The notes under the pieces were generated by a model. That model searched no databases. It was given only the letters and a program-made list of their open reading frames with translations, and was not told where the DNA came from. A stretch of 64,000 bases of DNA from Trinickia mobilis. GTDB lineage: Bacteria > Pseudomonadota > Gammaproteobacteria > Burkholderiales > Burkholderiaceae. Positions 52,977-61,224 of this stretch are shown here, piece after piece. How positions within the stretch are numbered: the stretch's first letter is position 1; every line of letters begins with the position of its first letter. Both the position numbers and the translations under genes were made by a program. Location of the stretch: positions 1 to 64,000 of the forward strand of contig NZ_JAFLRF010000029.1 in the NCBI RefSeq assembly GCF_017315705.1, in the 5' to 3' direction.

Positions 52977-53557
52977 AGGATCTCCGACGACTACATTGTT
53001 CTCTTGGCGACAGCAAACCGAATTCAAATGCAATCCGATCGTCCTTACAGGACGAAAGACCTGTCGTAGACGGCAGGGCCGATCTCGCTGATACGCACGC
53101 AGGATTGTAGGAGTGCGTATTCGCGGAAACAATCGTATCGGTGCCCTGGAAACGGGCGGCGCAGCATCGTGAGAAATTGCGCATCCAGGTCCGTGAGCCA
53201 GGTCCAATGGCCGCGCTCGGCGCTACGTCCGGGTCGGGGTGAAAAGCTACTCCTGGAATCTGGAAAGTGGTCGCGCTCCGGATGACAATACGATGATGCC
53301 CGACTTAACATCCGTACCTGTCGCGCGCGTGCCGATGGGCCCGAGCACTCCAATTTATGCCTCTTGAATTGATGAGCTGTGCGTTGGCGGCTGGTATCCC
53401 GAGTCCTGACGCGGGAATCGTTCGTCTCGCAGACACTCCGGTACGCGCAAAACCGAGCGAAATTCAATCGAGCAAAACACCTCTTTTTGCCACATCGAAA
53501 AATATTTCTGGAATCTTGTCGAAAACCGCTCTGAACGGAGCATTACTAGGTGAGGCG
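52977..53557. other. Divergent regulatory region between the large protein and the sigma operon
   Basis: No gene is supported here. The region contains the 5' leader of both divergent units, an 8-bp perfect inverted repeat at 53091-53120, and an AT-richer segment around 53455-53520 preceding the sigma-factor start, a plausible promoter for the plus-strand operon. Confidence 0.45.
53091..53120. promoter_or_regulatory. Inverted repeat in the divergent region
   Basis: ATACGCAC (53091-53098) and GTGCGTAT (53113-53120) are exact complements separated by 14 bases. The location, 115 bases upstream of the large minus-strand gene, fits an operator or hairpin. No binding protein is assigned. Confidence 0.45.
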
Positions 53558-54202
53558 ATGATGTTTTTAGGAACCATGGCAGCTGTTTCACGGCCATCGG
53601 CCAGCAGCGGCGCAGTTGCAACCCCGAGTCAGGTGCAAGCGGCGATTGCAGGATTGACGGATCGTGACTTCGCGGTTTTGCAATATGAGGCAGGACGGAT
53701 ATGTGGGAAGTATCGCGAACTGTCGCCAGACGACGCTGGGGATCTGCTCCAGGATGCCTTTCAGTCAGTAATCGAAGAGCGGCGGTACTGGCAGCCGGCC
53801 AATGTGGCGCTCGTGCCGTTTCTGATAGGGGTGATGCAGAGTCTCGCGCACAACTACCACAAGCATATGAAGGGATCGCGTTCTGTGAGCATTACCTACG
53901 AGCATCAGCTGCCTCCGACTGAAGATGGCAGTTCCGCGATCGACACGATCGCAGCGGACGGCCACGCATCACCGGAGGAGACAGTCAGCGAGCTGCAGGA
54001 GCTTGCGCTTGTCGAGACAGGAATCGCGATTCTGCGAGCGCAATTGACGCAGCATCCGGAGTCGCTCGCCATCCTCGAAGGGTTGCTGGACGGCAAGGAG
54101 AAAAAGGAGATCAGGCAGGACCTAAACATTGAATGGACCACCTTCTGGTCAGCCGACCGACGTCTCACCCGCGCAATCGAAGCTTACAAACGGAGCATCT
54201 GA
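53558..54202 (+). CDS. ECF-like RNA polymerase sigma factor (first)
   Basis: About 214 residues. A region-2-like segment (LSPDDAGDLLQDAFQSVIEE, NVALVPFLIGVMQSLAHNYH) is followed by a weaker region-4-like segment (LDGKEKKEIRQDLNIEWTTF). Region 4 is degenerate relative to canonical ECF factors. The ATG at 53558 follows GTGAGG; 53576 is an alternative. A small regulator starts two bases after its stop. As first gene of the operon it likely directs transcription of the downstream genes. Confidence 0.65.
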   Translation: MMFLGTMAAVSRPSASSGAVATPSQVQAAIAGLTDRDFAVLQYEAGRICGKYRELSPDDAGDLLQDAFQSVIEERRYWQPANVALVPFLIGVMQSLAHNYHKHMKGSRSVSITYEHQLPPTEDGSSAIDTIAADGHASPEETVSELQELALVETGIAILRAQLTQHPESLAILEGLLDGKEKKEIRQDLNIEWTTFWSADRRLTRAIEAYKRSI

Positions 54203-54203
54203 T

Positions 54204-54740
54204 ATGAACGCCAGCAAGAAAACGCAGTTCGACCGCGCCCTTGAACACAGCACTGTCGACTTCCTGACGAACGCCTCCGACAATGAGGTGACGGCGTTCT
54301 TTCAGGAAGAAGGCTTCGATGTCCACACTCTCGCCCAGCAAGGTCGAGATGCACTTGCACGCGCTCAAGTGGCCGCTGCCGGCAGCGAGGCGAAGGAAGC
54401 ATCGACCGGCAGCGTGAATCCCTTCTCGGACATCGAGCGGCCGGAATACAGGAATCTGGCTCATGAACTGGGCATCAACACCATGTTCCTCAATCGCATC
54501 AGGGACCGCGAAGTGTTGCTCTCCGACTTCCCGGCCATCTTTCTGGAGCGGCTCGCTGCCGGACTACGCGTAACGATTGAAACGCTCCGACAGTATCTAT
54601 CGCTGCCGCCCGCACCTACGGTCGGCGGCATGTTCCAGTCGGACGCGAAGCCGGTTATCGCCGACGAAGCCAGTCCTTTCACTACGGTCGCACGGGAATC
54701 CGGCCTGTCCGAGGATGAAATCAAACGCCTGTTTGAATGA
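54204..54740 (+). CDS. Small regulator paired with the first sigma factor
   Basis: 178 residues. The middle reads ERPEYRNLAHELGINTMFLN, then RIRDREV, with FLERLAAGLRVTIETLRQYL afterwards, and the end is GLSEDEIKRLFE. The protein at 55597-56235 shares this layout (ERPAYRSLASRLGINTVVLN, RDRE, GLDEEQIRSLLD), so the two are paralogues. The LGINT...L..IRDRE block could be a helix-turn-helix or a sigma-binding helix pair. I know no named family. A role as anti-sigma or repressor is inferred from the pairing. Confidence 0.55.
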   Translation: MNASKKTQFDRALEHSTVDFLTNASDNEVTAFFQEEGFDVHTLAQQGRDALARAQVAAAGSEAKEASTGSVNPFSDIERPEYRNLAHELGINTMFLNRIRDREVLLSDFPAIFLERLAAGLRVTIETLRQYLSLPPAPTVGGMFQSDAKPVIADEASPFTTVARESGLSEDEIKRLFE

Positions 54741-54835
54741 GGCGTGCCGGCGTCGTGTTGCGAGTCGAAAAAATTTTGCCGGTTTGATGGCGCCGGACCG
54801 GTTTACTGGGATGGCGCTCGTCAGAGGAGGACATC

Positions 54836-55600
54836 TTGCCAAGGCCCTTAACTCGAAGAAATGCGGAAGGTGAAATTTACAAACGCCTTTCGACCGTCGA
54901 TGACGATATCGCCCAGTGGGAGACGGTCGACGCAAAGATTGTCGCAAGCACAGCCGAAAATCTTGACTATCGTGCGGGCGGCTACATCCGGCACGAAGTG
55001 CTTCTCCACCTGCTGCGCATAGCCGGCAAGGACCGACGGTCCGACGATTTCTATGCACTCTTTCAGGTCTTTATGGCGCGGGTCAGGCACCTGATACGAC
55101 CTTGGCTCGCACGCCGCCCCGGCAACCCCGACGAGCTGGTCATGGAAACCTGTTCAGCGATCGCAAAACTGTTGGCCGAAGATGCTGCGGATCCGGCCAG
55201 CGACGAGGTGGACTACTTCGAGGTCCGCTTCGCGAAAGCGTTGTATTTCTTCGTGCTTGACCGGCTCGAGGAGAACGAGCGCTGGTACTCGATGCATCAG
55301 TCCAGTGAGGATCTGGTAGACAACAGCGAATTTATCGACGTCACGTCCCTCGACGACAGCCGGGGCCTGACGGGACCGGAAAAAGCCGCCCTCGGCGCGC
55401 AGATCATCCGTGCGTTTCACGCCCTTTCAGATGAAGAACGTTCGATTCTTGAACTACGCTATCTCAAAGGGGTGAAGACGAGTTCAAAGGATGCCGACGA
55501 GGAAACGATTTCCAAAAAACTCAACCTCAGCGAGCGCACCATCCGCAACCGCCTCACGAGTGCTACCAAGAAGCTGTCGAAATTCAAGGAGCGTCAATGA
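54836..55600 (+). CDS. Sigma-70 family factor (second), TTG start
   Basis: 254 residues. The C-terminal region 4 is clear: FHALSDEERSILELRYLKGV, then DEETISKKLNLSERTIRNRL. The N-terminal half (FYALFQVFMARVRHLIRPWL, NPDELVMETCSAIAKLLAED) has a region-2-like character. The start is TTG, supported by AGGAGG five bases upstream and no better ATG. Its stop overlaps the next gene (ATGA). It repeats the sigma-plus-regulator pairing seen just upstream. Confidence 0.65.
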   Translation: MPRPLTRRNAEGEIYKRLSTVDDDIAQWETVDAKIVASTAENLDYRAGGYIRHEVLLHLLRIAGKDRRSDDFYALFQVFMARVRHLIRPWLARRPGNPDELVMETCSAIAKLLAEDAADPASDEVDYFEVRFAKALYFFVLDRLEENERWYSMHQSSEDLVDNSEFIDVTSLDDSRGLTGPEKAALGAQIIRAFHALSDEERSILELRYLKGVKTSSKDADEETISKKLNLSERTIRNRLTSATKKLSKFKERQ

Positions 55601-56235
55601 CTTCCATCAAGAAATCGTCTCCTGTGCTGCGCGAAGTATTAATACAATTTTCCGTTGAACAGGACACCCCCGACCAGCAACTTCTCGACTCATACATCGA
55701 GAAGTATCCCCAATTTGAGTCCCAGTTGAGGAGTCTTGCGTCCCAGCTTATGGACGCAAGTCTGGAGGCAAGTCAATGTGAAGATGAAACAAGGAGCATT
55801 GACTCTCAAGATATCGAGGAAGCGGCAATATCTGTGAGTGTGTTCCAGAGCCGATACTTCGAAGAGACTGGGTGTGTGTTCGGAGAACCTCAGGAAGATG
55901 CCAAAACTATCGAAAACCGACTGAGTTCTCTTGAGAGACCGGCCTACAGGAGCCTCGCTTCCCGGCTTGGAATAAACACAGTAGTTTTGAATCAGCTACG
56001 CGACCGGGAGATTGATTCCACAACGATCTCGCAACGCTTCACAAAGCGTCTTGCACATGAGCTTAATGCGAGTGTTCAAGTGATTCTGCAATTTCTCAAC
56101 TCGCCATCTGCGGTATCACCCATGGCAAGTTTCAAGGCCGACGACAAGCCACACAGCACCTCGAAGGAAAGCTTCGAGGAAGCTTTAATGCACTCCGGAC
56201 TAGATGAAGAGCAAATTAGGTCCCTTCTCGACTGA
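55597..56235 (+). CDS. Small regulator paired with the second sigma factor
   Basis: 212 residues, coupled to the sigma gene by a 4-base overlap. The N-terminus (LREVLIQFSVEQDTPDQQLL, DSYIEKYPQFESQLRSLASQ) is acidic and helical. The C-terminal half is paralogous to the protein at 54204-54740. The next gene encodes an ImmA/IrrE-type peptidase domain, a type known to cleave HTH repressors. This protein and its paralogue are natural candidate substrates, which is inference. Confidence 0.55.
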   Translation: MTSIKKSSPVLREVLIQFSVEQDTPDQQLLDSYIEKYPQFESQLRSLASQLMDASLEASQCEDETRSIDSQDIEEAAISVSVFQSRYFEETGCVFGEPQEDAKTIENRLSSLERPAYRSLASRLGINTVVLNQLRDREIDSTTISQRFTKRLAHELNASVQVILQFLNSPSAVSPMASFKADDKPHSTSKESFEEALMHSGLDEEQIRSLLD

Positions 56236-56243
56236 GGACAACA

Positions 56244-59200
56244 ATGAGTTCGTTTCGTGGGGCAAGACAACGAGCTGTAGAGTTGCATACGAAACTGGTG
56301 GCTGCAGGCGTGGATCCCCTTGACATCAAGGCCCTGATTAATGCTGCAGCGAAGGACCTTGAACTTGAAATCATCCCTCTTCCCTCTGGTCATAAACAAC
56401 TGAAGGGGGCAAAGGGAGTGCTTGATCCGCAAAGCGGAGATATCTACCTCGAAAAGGGAGCGTCATTCATAGAGATGGCGGTCGTGGCGGCCCATGAGAT
56501 TGGCCACGCCTGTCTTCACGTGGAGCACCTCTTTTGCAACGAGGATGATATGGCCGGTGCATCGGCGCAGCCGAGCCAGGCGCCCTCCAGCAAGGTAGGA
56601 GACTATGGTCCACATGAGCGGCGTGAACTCGAGGCCAATGTATTTGCCCGGGAACTCTTGCTACCTCGCGAACTTTGCGAAGGGCTATACCTTGACCAGG
56701 GTATGAGCGTAATCGACATCTGTTCTGCGACCAGCCTGCCCAGCCGACTCATCAAACAGCAATTGCTGGATGCTCTTCTGCTTCCGCCACAACCAGAGCC
56801 TCCGTCAGAAACCCCCTCGACGAGTGCTGTCGGGCTTGATCCCACACAAAAGTCAGCTGTCGCCCATCGTTCAACCCCGTTTCAGCTGATTGCTGGGCCC
56901 GGAACTGGCAAAACTCGCACGCTCATAGCGCGAATCGTCGATCTGGTCGAGGAAGGAGTGGCGCCCGAATCTGTCCTCGTCCTCACTTTCTCGAATAAGG
57001 CTGCCACCGAAATAACGGACCGGCTGCAGCTTGCGCTTGGAGAGAAGGCCCGACGTGTTTGGGTGGGGACCTTTCACTCGTTTGGACTCGATCTGGTGCG
57101 TCGGTATTACGACCAACTGGACCTGCCTTCCGATCCGCCCATCTATGATCGCAGCGATTCCATCGATGCGCTCGAGGAGCTTCTTCCCGTGCTGCCGCTG
57201 CAGCACTACTACAGCCTCTCAGACCCTGCAAGAATTCTGAAGGATGTTCTCGTCGCCATTTCCAGGGCCAAAGACGAGCTCATCGACCCGCAGGAATACC
57301 GTCGGCTCGGCGAACAGATGCGAAGCGCGGTGTCCGCCTCTGCAGATCCGGCGGCAGCAGAGGAAGCAGCCGAAAAAAGCTTGGAGGTAGCTGTAATCTA
57401 CGACGAGTACCAGAAGATGCTGAAGAGTCATGGGGCGGTTGACTTCGGCGACTTGGTCATGCGCCCTGCGCTGCTGCTCGCCAGTGATGACACTATCCGT
57501 CAGCAGGTTCAGGAGCGCCATCGGCATGTATTGGTAGATGAATATCAGGATGTCAACTACGCCAGCGTACAGATGCTTAAGGGCATTGTTGGCGCCGGAA
57601 ACCGCCTCTGGGTCGTCGGAGATCCGAGGCAATCGATTTACCGGTTTCGTGGCGCAGCTCCGGCCAACATGTCGAACTTCGGCTCCGATTTCGCGGGAGC
57701 GGACCAGTCGCGGCTCGAAGTTAACTACCGCTCGTCGACGGAGATTGTCGACGCTTTTGTCAAATTTGCTGGTCCCATGGGGGCATCCCGAGGCATATTG
57801 CCGCTTTCGCTCGAAGCCAACGCTGGTGCGAGCGGCACCCCTCTTTATTTCACTGCTTCGCCTACGCTCGAAGCAGAGGTTGACGCCATTGCCTCGAGCA
57901 TTCTTGCGCACCACGGACAGGGCTTTGGATATTCGCAGCAGGCGGTCCTCTGCAGGACCAATGCGAGGTTGGCCGCGATTGCAAACGGGTTGGAAGCGCG
58001 AGGAATTCCGGTCCTTTATCTCGGAAGTCTCTTCGAGCGCAGCGAAATCCGCGACCTGCTCTCTCTGATGAGTCTCGTCGCCGAGAAATTCGCCGGCGGC
58101 CTGATTCGCGTTGCCACTATGCCCAGGTATCGGATGTCGCTTGAGGACGCGACCGCTGTCATCCGGCATGCCCAGCGCCCCGACTCTGCTCCGCTGGCGT
58201 GGCTGGAGCCGGATGCTTCGATCGAGTCCTTGTCGCTCGCCGGACAGGCCGCGCTCTCCACATTGCGGCAGGACCTGGACGGTCTCGCACTTGACTCGCC
58301 TTGGGAGTTCCTGAGCAGCTACCTGCTGGAACGGTCGACGGTCACCCGTGACCTGGCGGTGTCTGGCTCCATTCCGGACCGCATGCGAGCTGTCGCCATC
58401 TGGCAATTTCTCGACTTCCTCAGCCAGCCGGCGCGAAAGAAATCGGCACATCCCGTACAACAATTGCTCGATCGGATCCGGCAGCTGGTGCTGATGACAG
58501 AAGAGCGCGACCTGCGCGTCGTGCCAGATGAAGCGACTCATCTCGACGCGGTCCGCCTTCTGACCGTGCATGGCAGTAAGGGCCTCGAGTTCGACGTGGT
58601 TCACCTTCCCGGCCTCTCCAAGTCAAGTGTCCCTACCAACAGACAGGCGGACAAGTGTCCGCCGCCGGATGGCATGATCTCTGGCTACGCAGGACTGTCG
58701 GCCAAGGAAGCTCGCGACGTGACGCACAATGACGAGGAAGAATGTCTTTTCTTCGTGGCGCTGTCCCGCGCTCGCAGGCGACTCCATTTGTACCGGTCCG
58801 AAACGCAGAAGACGCAGAACAGGGGAGCTTCGCCCTATCTGCAACGCCTCGGAACTCGTGTCAAGACGTCAACTGTCGAGCCCTTCGCCACCGAGGCTTC
58901 AACCGTTCCGGTCGACCAGCCACGAGTCCGCTGGCCGGCCCAACTGACCGTAAGTCAGACGCGGCTGCGGGCCTATGACAAATGCCCCCGGAGGTTTTTT
59001 TACAGCTACGTTGTCGGGATTCTGACCGCACAGAGAAATAGCGCTTTCGCACGTACGCACGACTGCATTCATCGTCTCGTGAATTGGGTGAGCGAGCGAC
59101 CCAAACTCGGTCCAGCGGATGCGGCAGTCGTCGCAGCGGAGTTTGAACGTCTTTGGCTCGAGCGCGGGCCGACCGGGCACGCCTACGCCGCCCGCTACAA

Positions 59201-59678
59201 CGCGCTTGCACATCGAATGGCGAGGCAACTACTCGCATTCAAGGCTGAAGGAGCGGTTTCGGCCGCACGGGATGTCGACGTCCCGTTTGCAAGCTCGTCC
59301 GTCAGCATCCGCGTCAAAGGTCACGATGTGACGCAGACCGGAGACGGAACCTGCATCATCCGATACGTCCTGACGAAGCGAATACCGAAAAAGGAAGACG
59401 ACACGCTCGATGCGACCATGCATCATCTGGCGGGACGCCACGCGTATGGGAAGCGCTACGCTATCGAAGTTGTGTCGCTGACCACTGCCGAGCGCAGGAT
59501 TCTTGAAACAACGGACAAGAATCTGATGTCCCAGTCTGAGAAGTGTGAGCAGATGCTCAATTCAATGCGTCGTTGCGACTTCCCGGCCGATCGCGACGAC
59601 ATGCGTTGTCCCCGCTGCCCGCACTTCTTTATTTGCGACGCCTCTCCAGGCGGAGAGATTGATCCAAAGAATTTGTGA
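56244..59678 (+). CDS. ImmA/IrrE peptidase - UvrD-like helicase - FeS nuclease-like fusion
   Basis: 1144 residues. Residues 1-180 form an ImmA/IrrE-like zinc peptidase (HEIGH at 84-88; ERRELEANVFARELLLP near 126-141 supplies the third ligand). Residues about 195-830 form a superfamily-1 UvrD/PcrA helicase (Walker A AGPGTGKT at 217-224; VDEYQDVN; WVVGDPRQSIYRFRGAAP; LTVHGSKGLEFDVVHLPGL). The last 240 residues resemble the AddB/Cas4 PD-(D/E)XK module: TVSQTRLRAYDKCPRRFFYS with the first Cys, and CPRCPHFFIC giving CxxCx5C at the end. The D-x-K nuclease core looks eroded (CIIRYVLTKR). It lies 8 bases after the paired regulator and heads the ubiquitin-like genes. Confidence 0.8.
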   Translation: MSSFRGARQRAVELHTKLVAAGVDPLDIKALINAAAKDLELEIIPLPSGHKQLKGAKGVLDPQSGDIYLEKGASFIEMAVVAAHEIGHACLHVEHLFCNEDDMAGASAQPSQAPSSKVGDYGPHERRELEANVFARELLLPRELCEGLYLDQGMSVIDICSATSLPSRLIKQQLLDALLLPPQPEPPSETPSTSAVGLDPTQKSAVAHRSTPFQLIAGPGTGKTRTLIARIVDLVEEGVAPESVLVLTFSNKAATEITDRLQLALGEKARRVWVGTFHSFGLDLVRRYYDQLDLPSDPPIYDRSDSIDALEELLPVLPLQHYYSLSDPARILKDVLVAISRAKDELIDPQEYRRLGEQMRSAVSASADPAAAEEAAEKSLEVAVIYDEYQKMLKSHGAVDFGDLVMRPALLLASDDTIRQQVQERHRHVLVDEYQDVNYASVQMLKGIVGAGNRLWVVGDPRQSIYRFRGAAPANMSNFGSDFAGADQSRLEVNYRSSTEIVDAFVKFAGPMGASRGILPLSLEANAGASGTPLYFTASPTLEAEVDAIASSILAHHGQGFGYSQQAVLCRTNARLAAIANGLEARGIPVLYLGSLFERSEIRDLLSLMSLVAEKFAGGLIRVATMPRYRMSLEDATAVIRHAQRPDSAPLAWLEPDASIESLSLAGQAALSTLRQDLDGLALDSPWEFLSSYLLERSTVTRDLAVSGSIPDRMRAVAIWQFLDFLSQPARKKSAHPVQQLLDRIRQLVLMTEERDLRVVPDEATHLDAVRLLTVHGSKGLEFDVVHLPGLSKSSVPTNRQADKCPPPDGMISGYAGLSAKEARDVTHNDEEECLFFVALSRARRRLHLYRSETQKTQNRGASPYLQRLGTRVKTSTVEPFATEASTVPVDQPRVRWPAQLTVSQTRLRAYDKCPRRFFYSYVVGILTAQRNSAFARTHDCIHRLVNWVSERPKLGPADAAVVAAEFERLWLERGPTGHAYAARYNALAHRMARQLLAFKAEGAVSAARDVDVPFASSSVSIRVKGHDVTQTGDGTCIIRYVLTKRIPKKEDDTLDATMHHLAGRHAYGKRYAIEVVSLTTAERRILETTDKNLMSQSEKCEQMLNSMRRCDFPADRDDMRCPRCPHFFICDASPGGEIDPKNL

Positions 59679-59780
59679 AACCTGCTTGCCGGTTTCGCAA
59701 TCGCCAGACGGTTTACATGATAAGGGAGCGCAGTAGCGTACATCGCGCTAGACGGCTCCCACTCAATGGGAAACCACACC

Positions 59781-60260
59781 ATGGCGATCTTCTTCCAACG
59801 CGCGGGCCAGCGCGAATACCAGGTTCTCGACGAGGCAGTCGAGCGCAAACCCGAAGCACTCCAGGCAGCAATGGGCGGCGATGTGATTGCCGTCGAAGAA
59901 GTGCTGATCTTTGTCGAAGACGGCGACGAGCCGTTGACGGCCGAGCTGCTCGAAATCACCCTCGTCGAAGGCCAACAGCACAAGCTGCACGCGCACCGCT
60001 GCCAGCACATCGAGGTCACCGTGCATTACGACGTGCACACGGCGCACCACAAGTTCTCGCCTTCGACGACAGTCGGCAAAGTGCTGCGCTGGGCGGAAGA
60101 CAAGTTCCATATCGCCGAGACCGAAAAAGGCCATCTGCAACTGCAGCTGACTGGTACCAACGACCGCCCTGTCGTGACGACGCACGTCGGCGCGCTCACG
60201 AGCGGCCGCGAATGCTCGGTCGCATTCGATCTGCTGCCTAGCCATCGCATCCAGGGCTGA
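59781..60260 (+). CDS. Ubiquitin-like protein with C-terminal glycine (multi-ubiquitin type)
   Basis: About 159 residues and apparently two beta-grasp-like domains. The second ([35 protein letters not shown]) has the strand-helix rhythm of prokaryotic multi-ubiquitin domains. The protein ends PSHRIQG, so Gly is the last residue and would be exposed for adenylation without processing. An ATG 15 bases earlier (59766) is possible. It is followed by E2-like, JAB and E1-like genes, which strongly supports the assignment. Confidence 0.7.
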   Translation: MAIFFQRAGQREYQVLDEAVERKPEALQAAMGGDVIAVEEVLIFVEDGDEPLTAELLEITLVEGQQHKLHAHRCQHIEVTVHYDVHTAHHKFSPSTTVGKVLRWAEDKFHIAETEKGHLQLQLTGTNDRPVVTTHVGALTSGRECSVAFDLLPSHRIQG

Positions 60261-60276
60261 GCCCACGGAGGTCCAC

Positions 60277-60750
60277 GTGCACACGCCCGATGAAAAGGCG
60301 TTTCGCAGTGACCTGCTCAAGGCGCCCTTCATGCTCGGAGAGCTTGAAGGGCGCTGGAAGCTCGTGTCGCTCGAATGGCCGATCGCCCTGATTGATGTGA
60401 CCGCGCTGGACGGGTTGCGCTACCGTCTGCGGTTCGATCTCAGCAACTATCCCGCCTCCCCGCCAACGTCCCGACTATGGAGCAGGGACAAAAATGCCGA
60501 ACTCGCTCATGCGCTCTTTCCGAGAAGCCGCAACGGAAACGGGCGTGTGAAAGAAGTTTTCCGCACAGATTGGATTGGAGGGCAGGCGCTGTACCTCCCA
60601 TGTGACCGTGTTGCTCTGAGCGGACATGATGTCTGGCTGCAGCAGATGCCATCGAAGATATGGCAACCGTCGGTCGGTATCACGCACTATCTGGAACTCG
60701 TACATGAACTTCTCAATTGCCCGGACTATGCGCCACCTGCTGGCACCTGA
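60277..60750 (+). CDS. E2-like ubiquitin-conjugating fold protein
   Basis: 157 residues with a GTG start supported by [25 protein letters not shown] resembles the E2 strand 3 / Pro-rich loop, and [20 protein letters not shown] holds a conserved Cys (LPCDR) in the place expected for the catalytic Cys of bacterial E2-like proteins. The C-terminal helix reads [13 protein letters not shown]. It lies 16 bases after the ubiquitin-like gene. I infer that it carries the activated ubiquitin-like protein on that Cys. Confidence 0.6.
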   Translation: MHTPDEKAFRSDLLKAPFMLGELEGRWKLVSLEWPIALIDVTALDGLRYRLRFDLSNYPASPPTSRLWSRDKNAELAHALFPRSRNGNGRVKEVFRTDWIGGQALYLPCDRVALSGHDVWLQQMPSKIWQPSVGITHYLELVHELLNCPDYAPPAGT

Positions 60751-61219
60751 CCATCGTTTGTCGTGCCCTACCCGCATCTGGAAACAACTCCTTCAGGACC
60801 TGCGCGAAAGGGGGCGCGGCCGTCGCGAGAGCGGTGCGTTCCTGCTTGGCTCAAAGGATAGCGGCCACAGACACATCATGCATTACGTCCTCTACGACGA
60901 CCTCGATCCGCACAGCCTCGATACCGGCATTGTGACGTTCGATGGACAGCATTACGGGAAACTCTGGGCGATCTGCCGCGAGCGCCAGGAAAGCGTTGTG
61001 GCGGACGTACATGTCCACCCCGGCTCGTCGCATCAGAGTCAATCTGATCGCGACCATCCGATGCTTTCCGTCGCCGGCCACCTGTCGTTGATCATCCCGG
61101 ATTTTGCACGCGCGCCGATCAGACGCGATGACATCGGTATTTACGAATACCGGCACGACGGAGGCTGGGACGCAATTCACGGTCGCGACCGGAAACGCTT
61201 CTTCTACATCGGATGGTGA
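60728..61219 (+). CDS. JAB/MPN (JAMM) metallopeptidase
   Basis: About 163 residues. The JAMM zinc site is readable: Glu in [10 protein letters not shown], then [19 protein letters not shown] (H-x-H-P...S-x2-D). This is a deubiquitinase-type peptidase found in bacterial ubiquitin-like operons, where it trims or removes the ubiquitin-like tag. The start overlaps the E2-like gene by 23 bases; an ATG at 60704 is an alternative. As the ubiquitin-like protein already ends in Gly, removal of conjugates is the likelier job. Confidence 0.75.
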   Translation: MRHLLAPDHRLSCPTRIWKQLLQDLRERGRGRRESGAFLLGSKDSGHRHIMHYVLYDDLDPHSLDTGIVTFDGQHYGKLWAICRERQESVVADVHVHPGSSHQSQSDRDHPMLSVAGHLSLIIPDFARAPIRRDDIGIYEYRHDGGWDAIHGRDRKRFFYIGW

Positions 61220-61224
61220 GCACA

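Noticed and set aside
57219-58604. 461-codon minus-strand frame
   Set aside because: Antisense to the UvrD-like helicase with conserved motifs; no domain seen.
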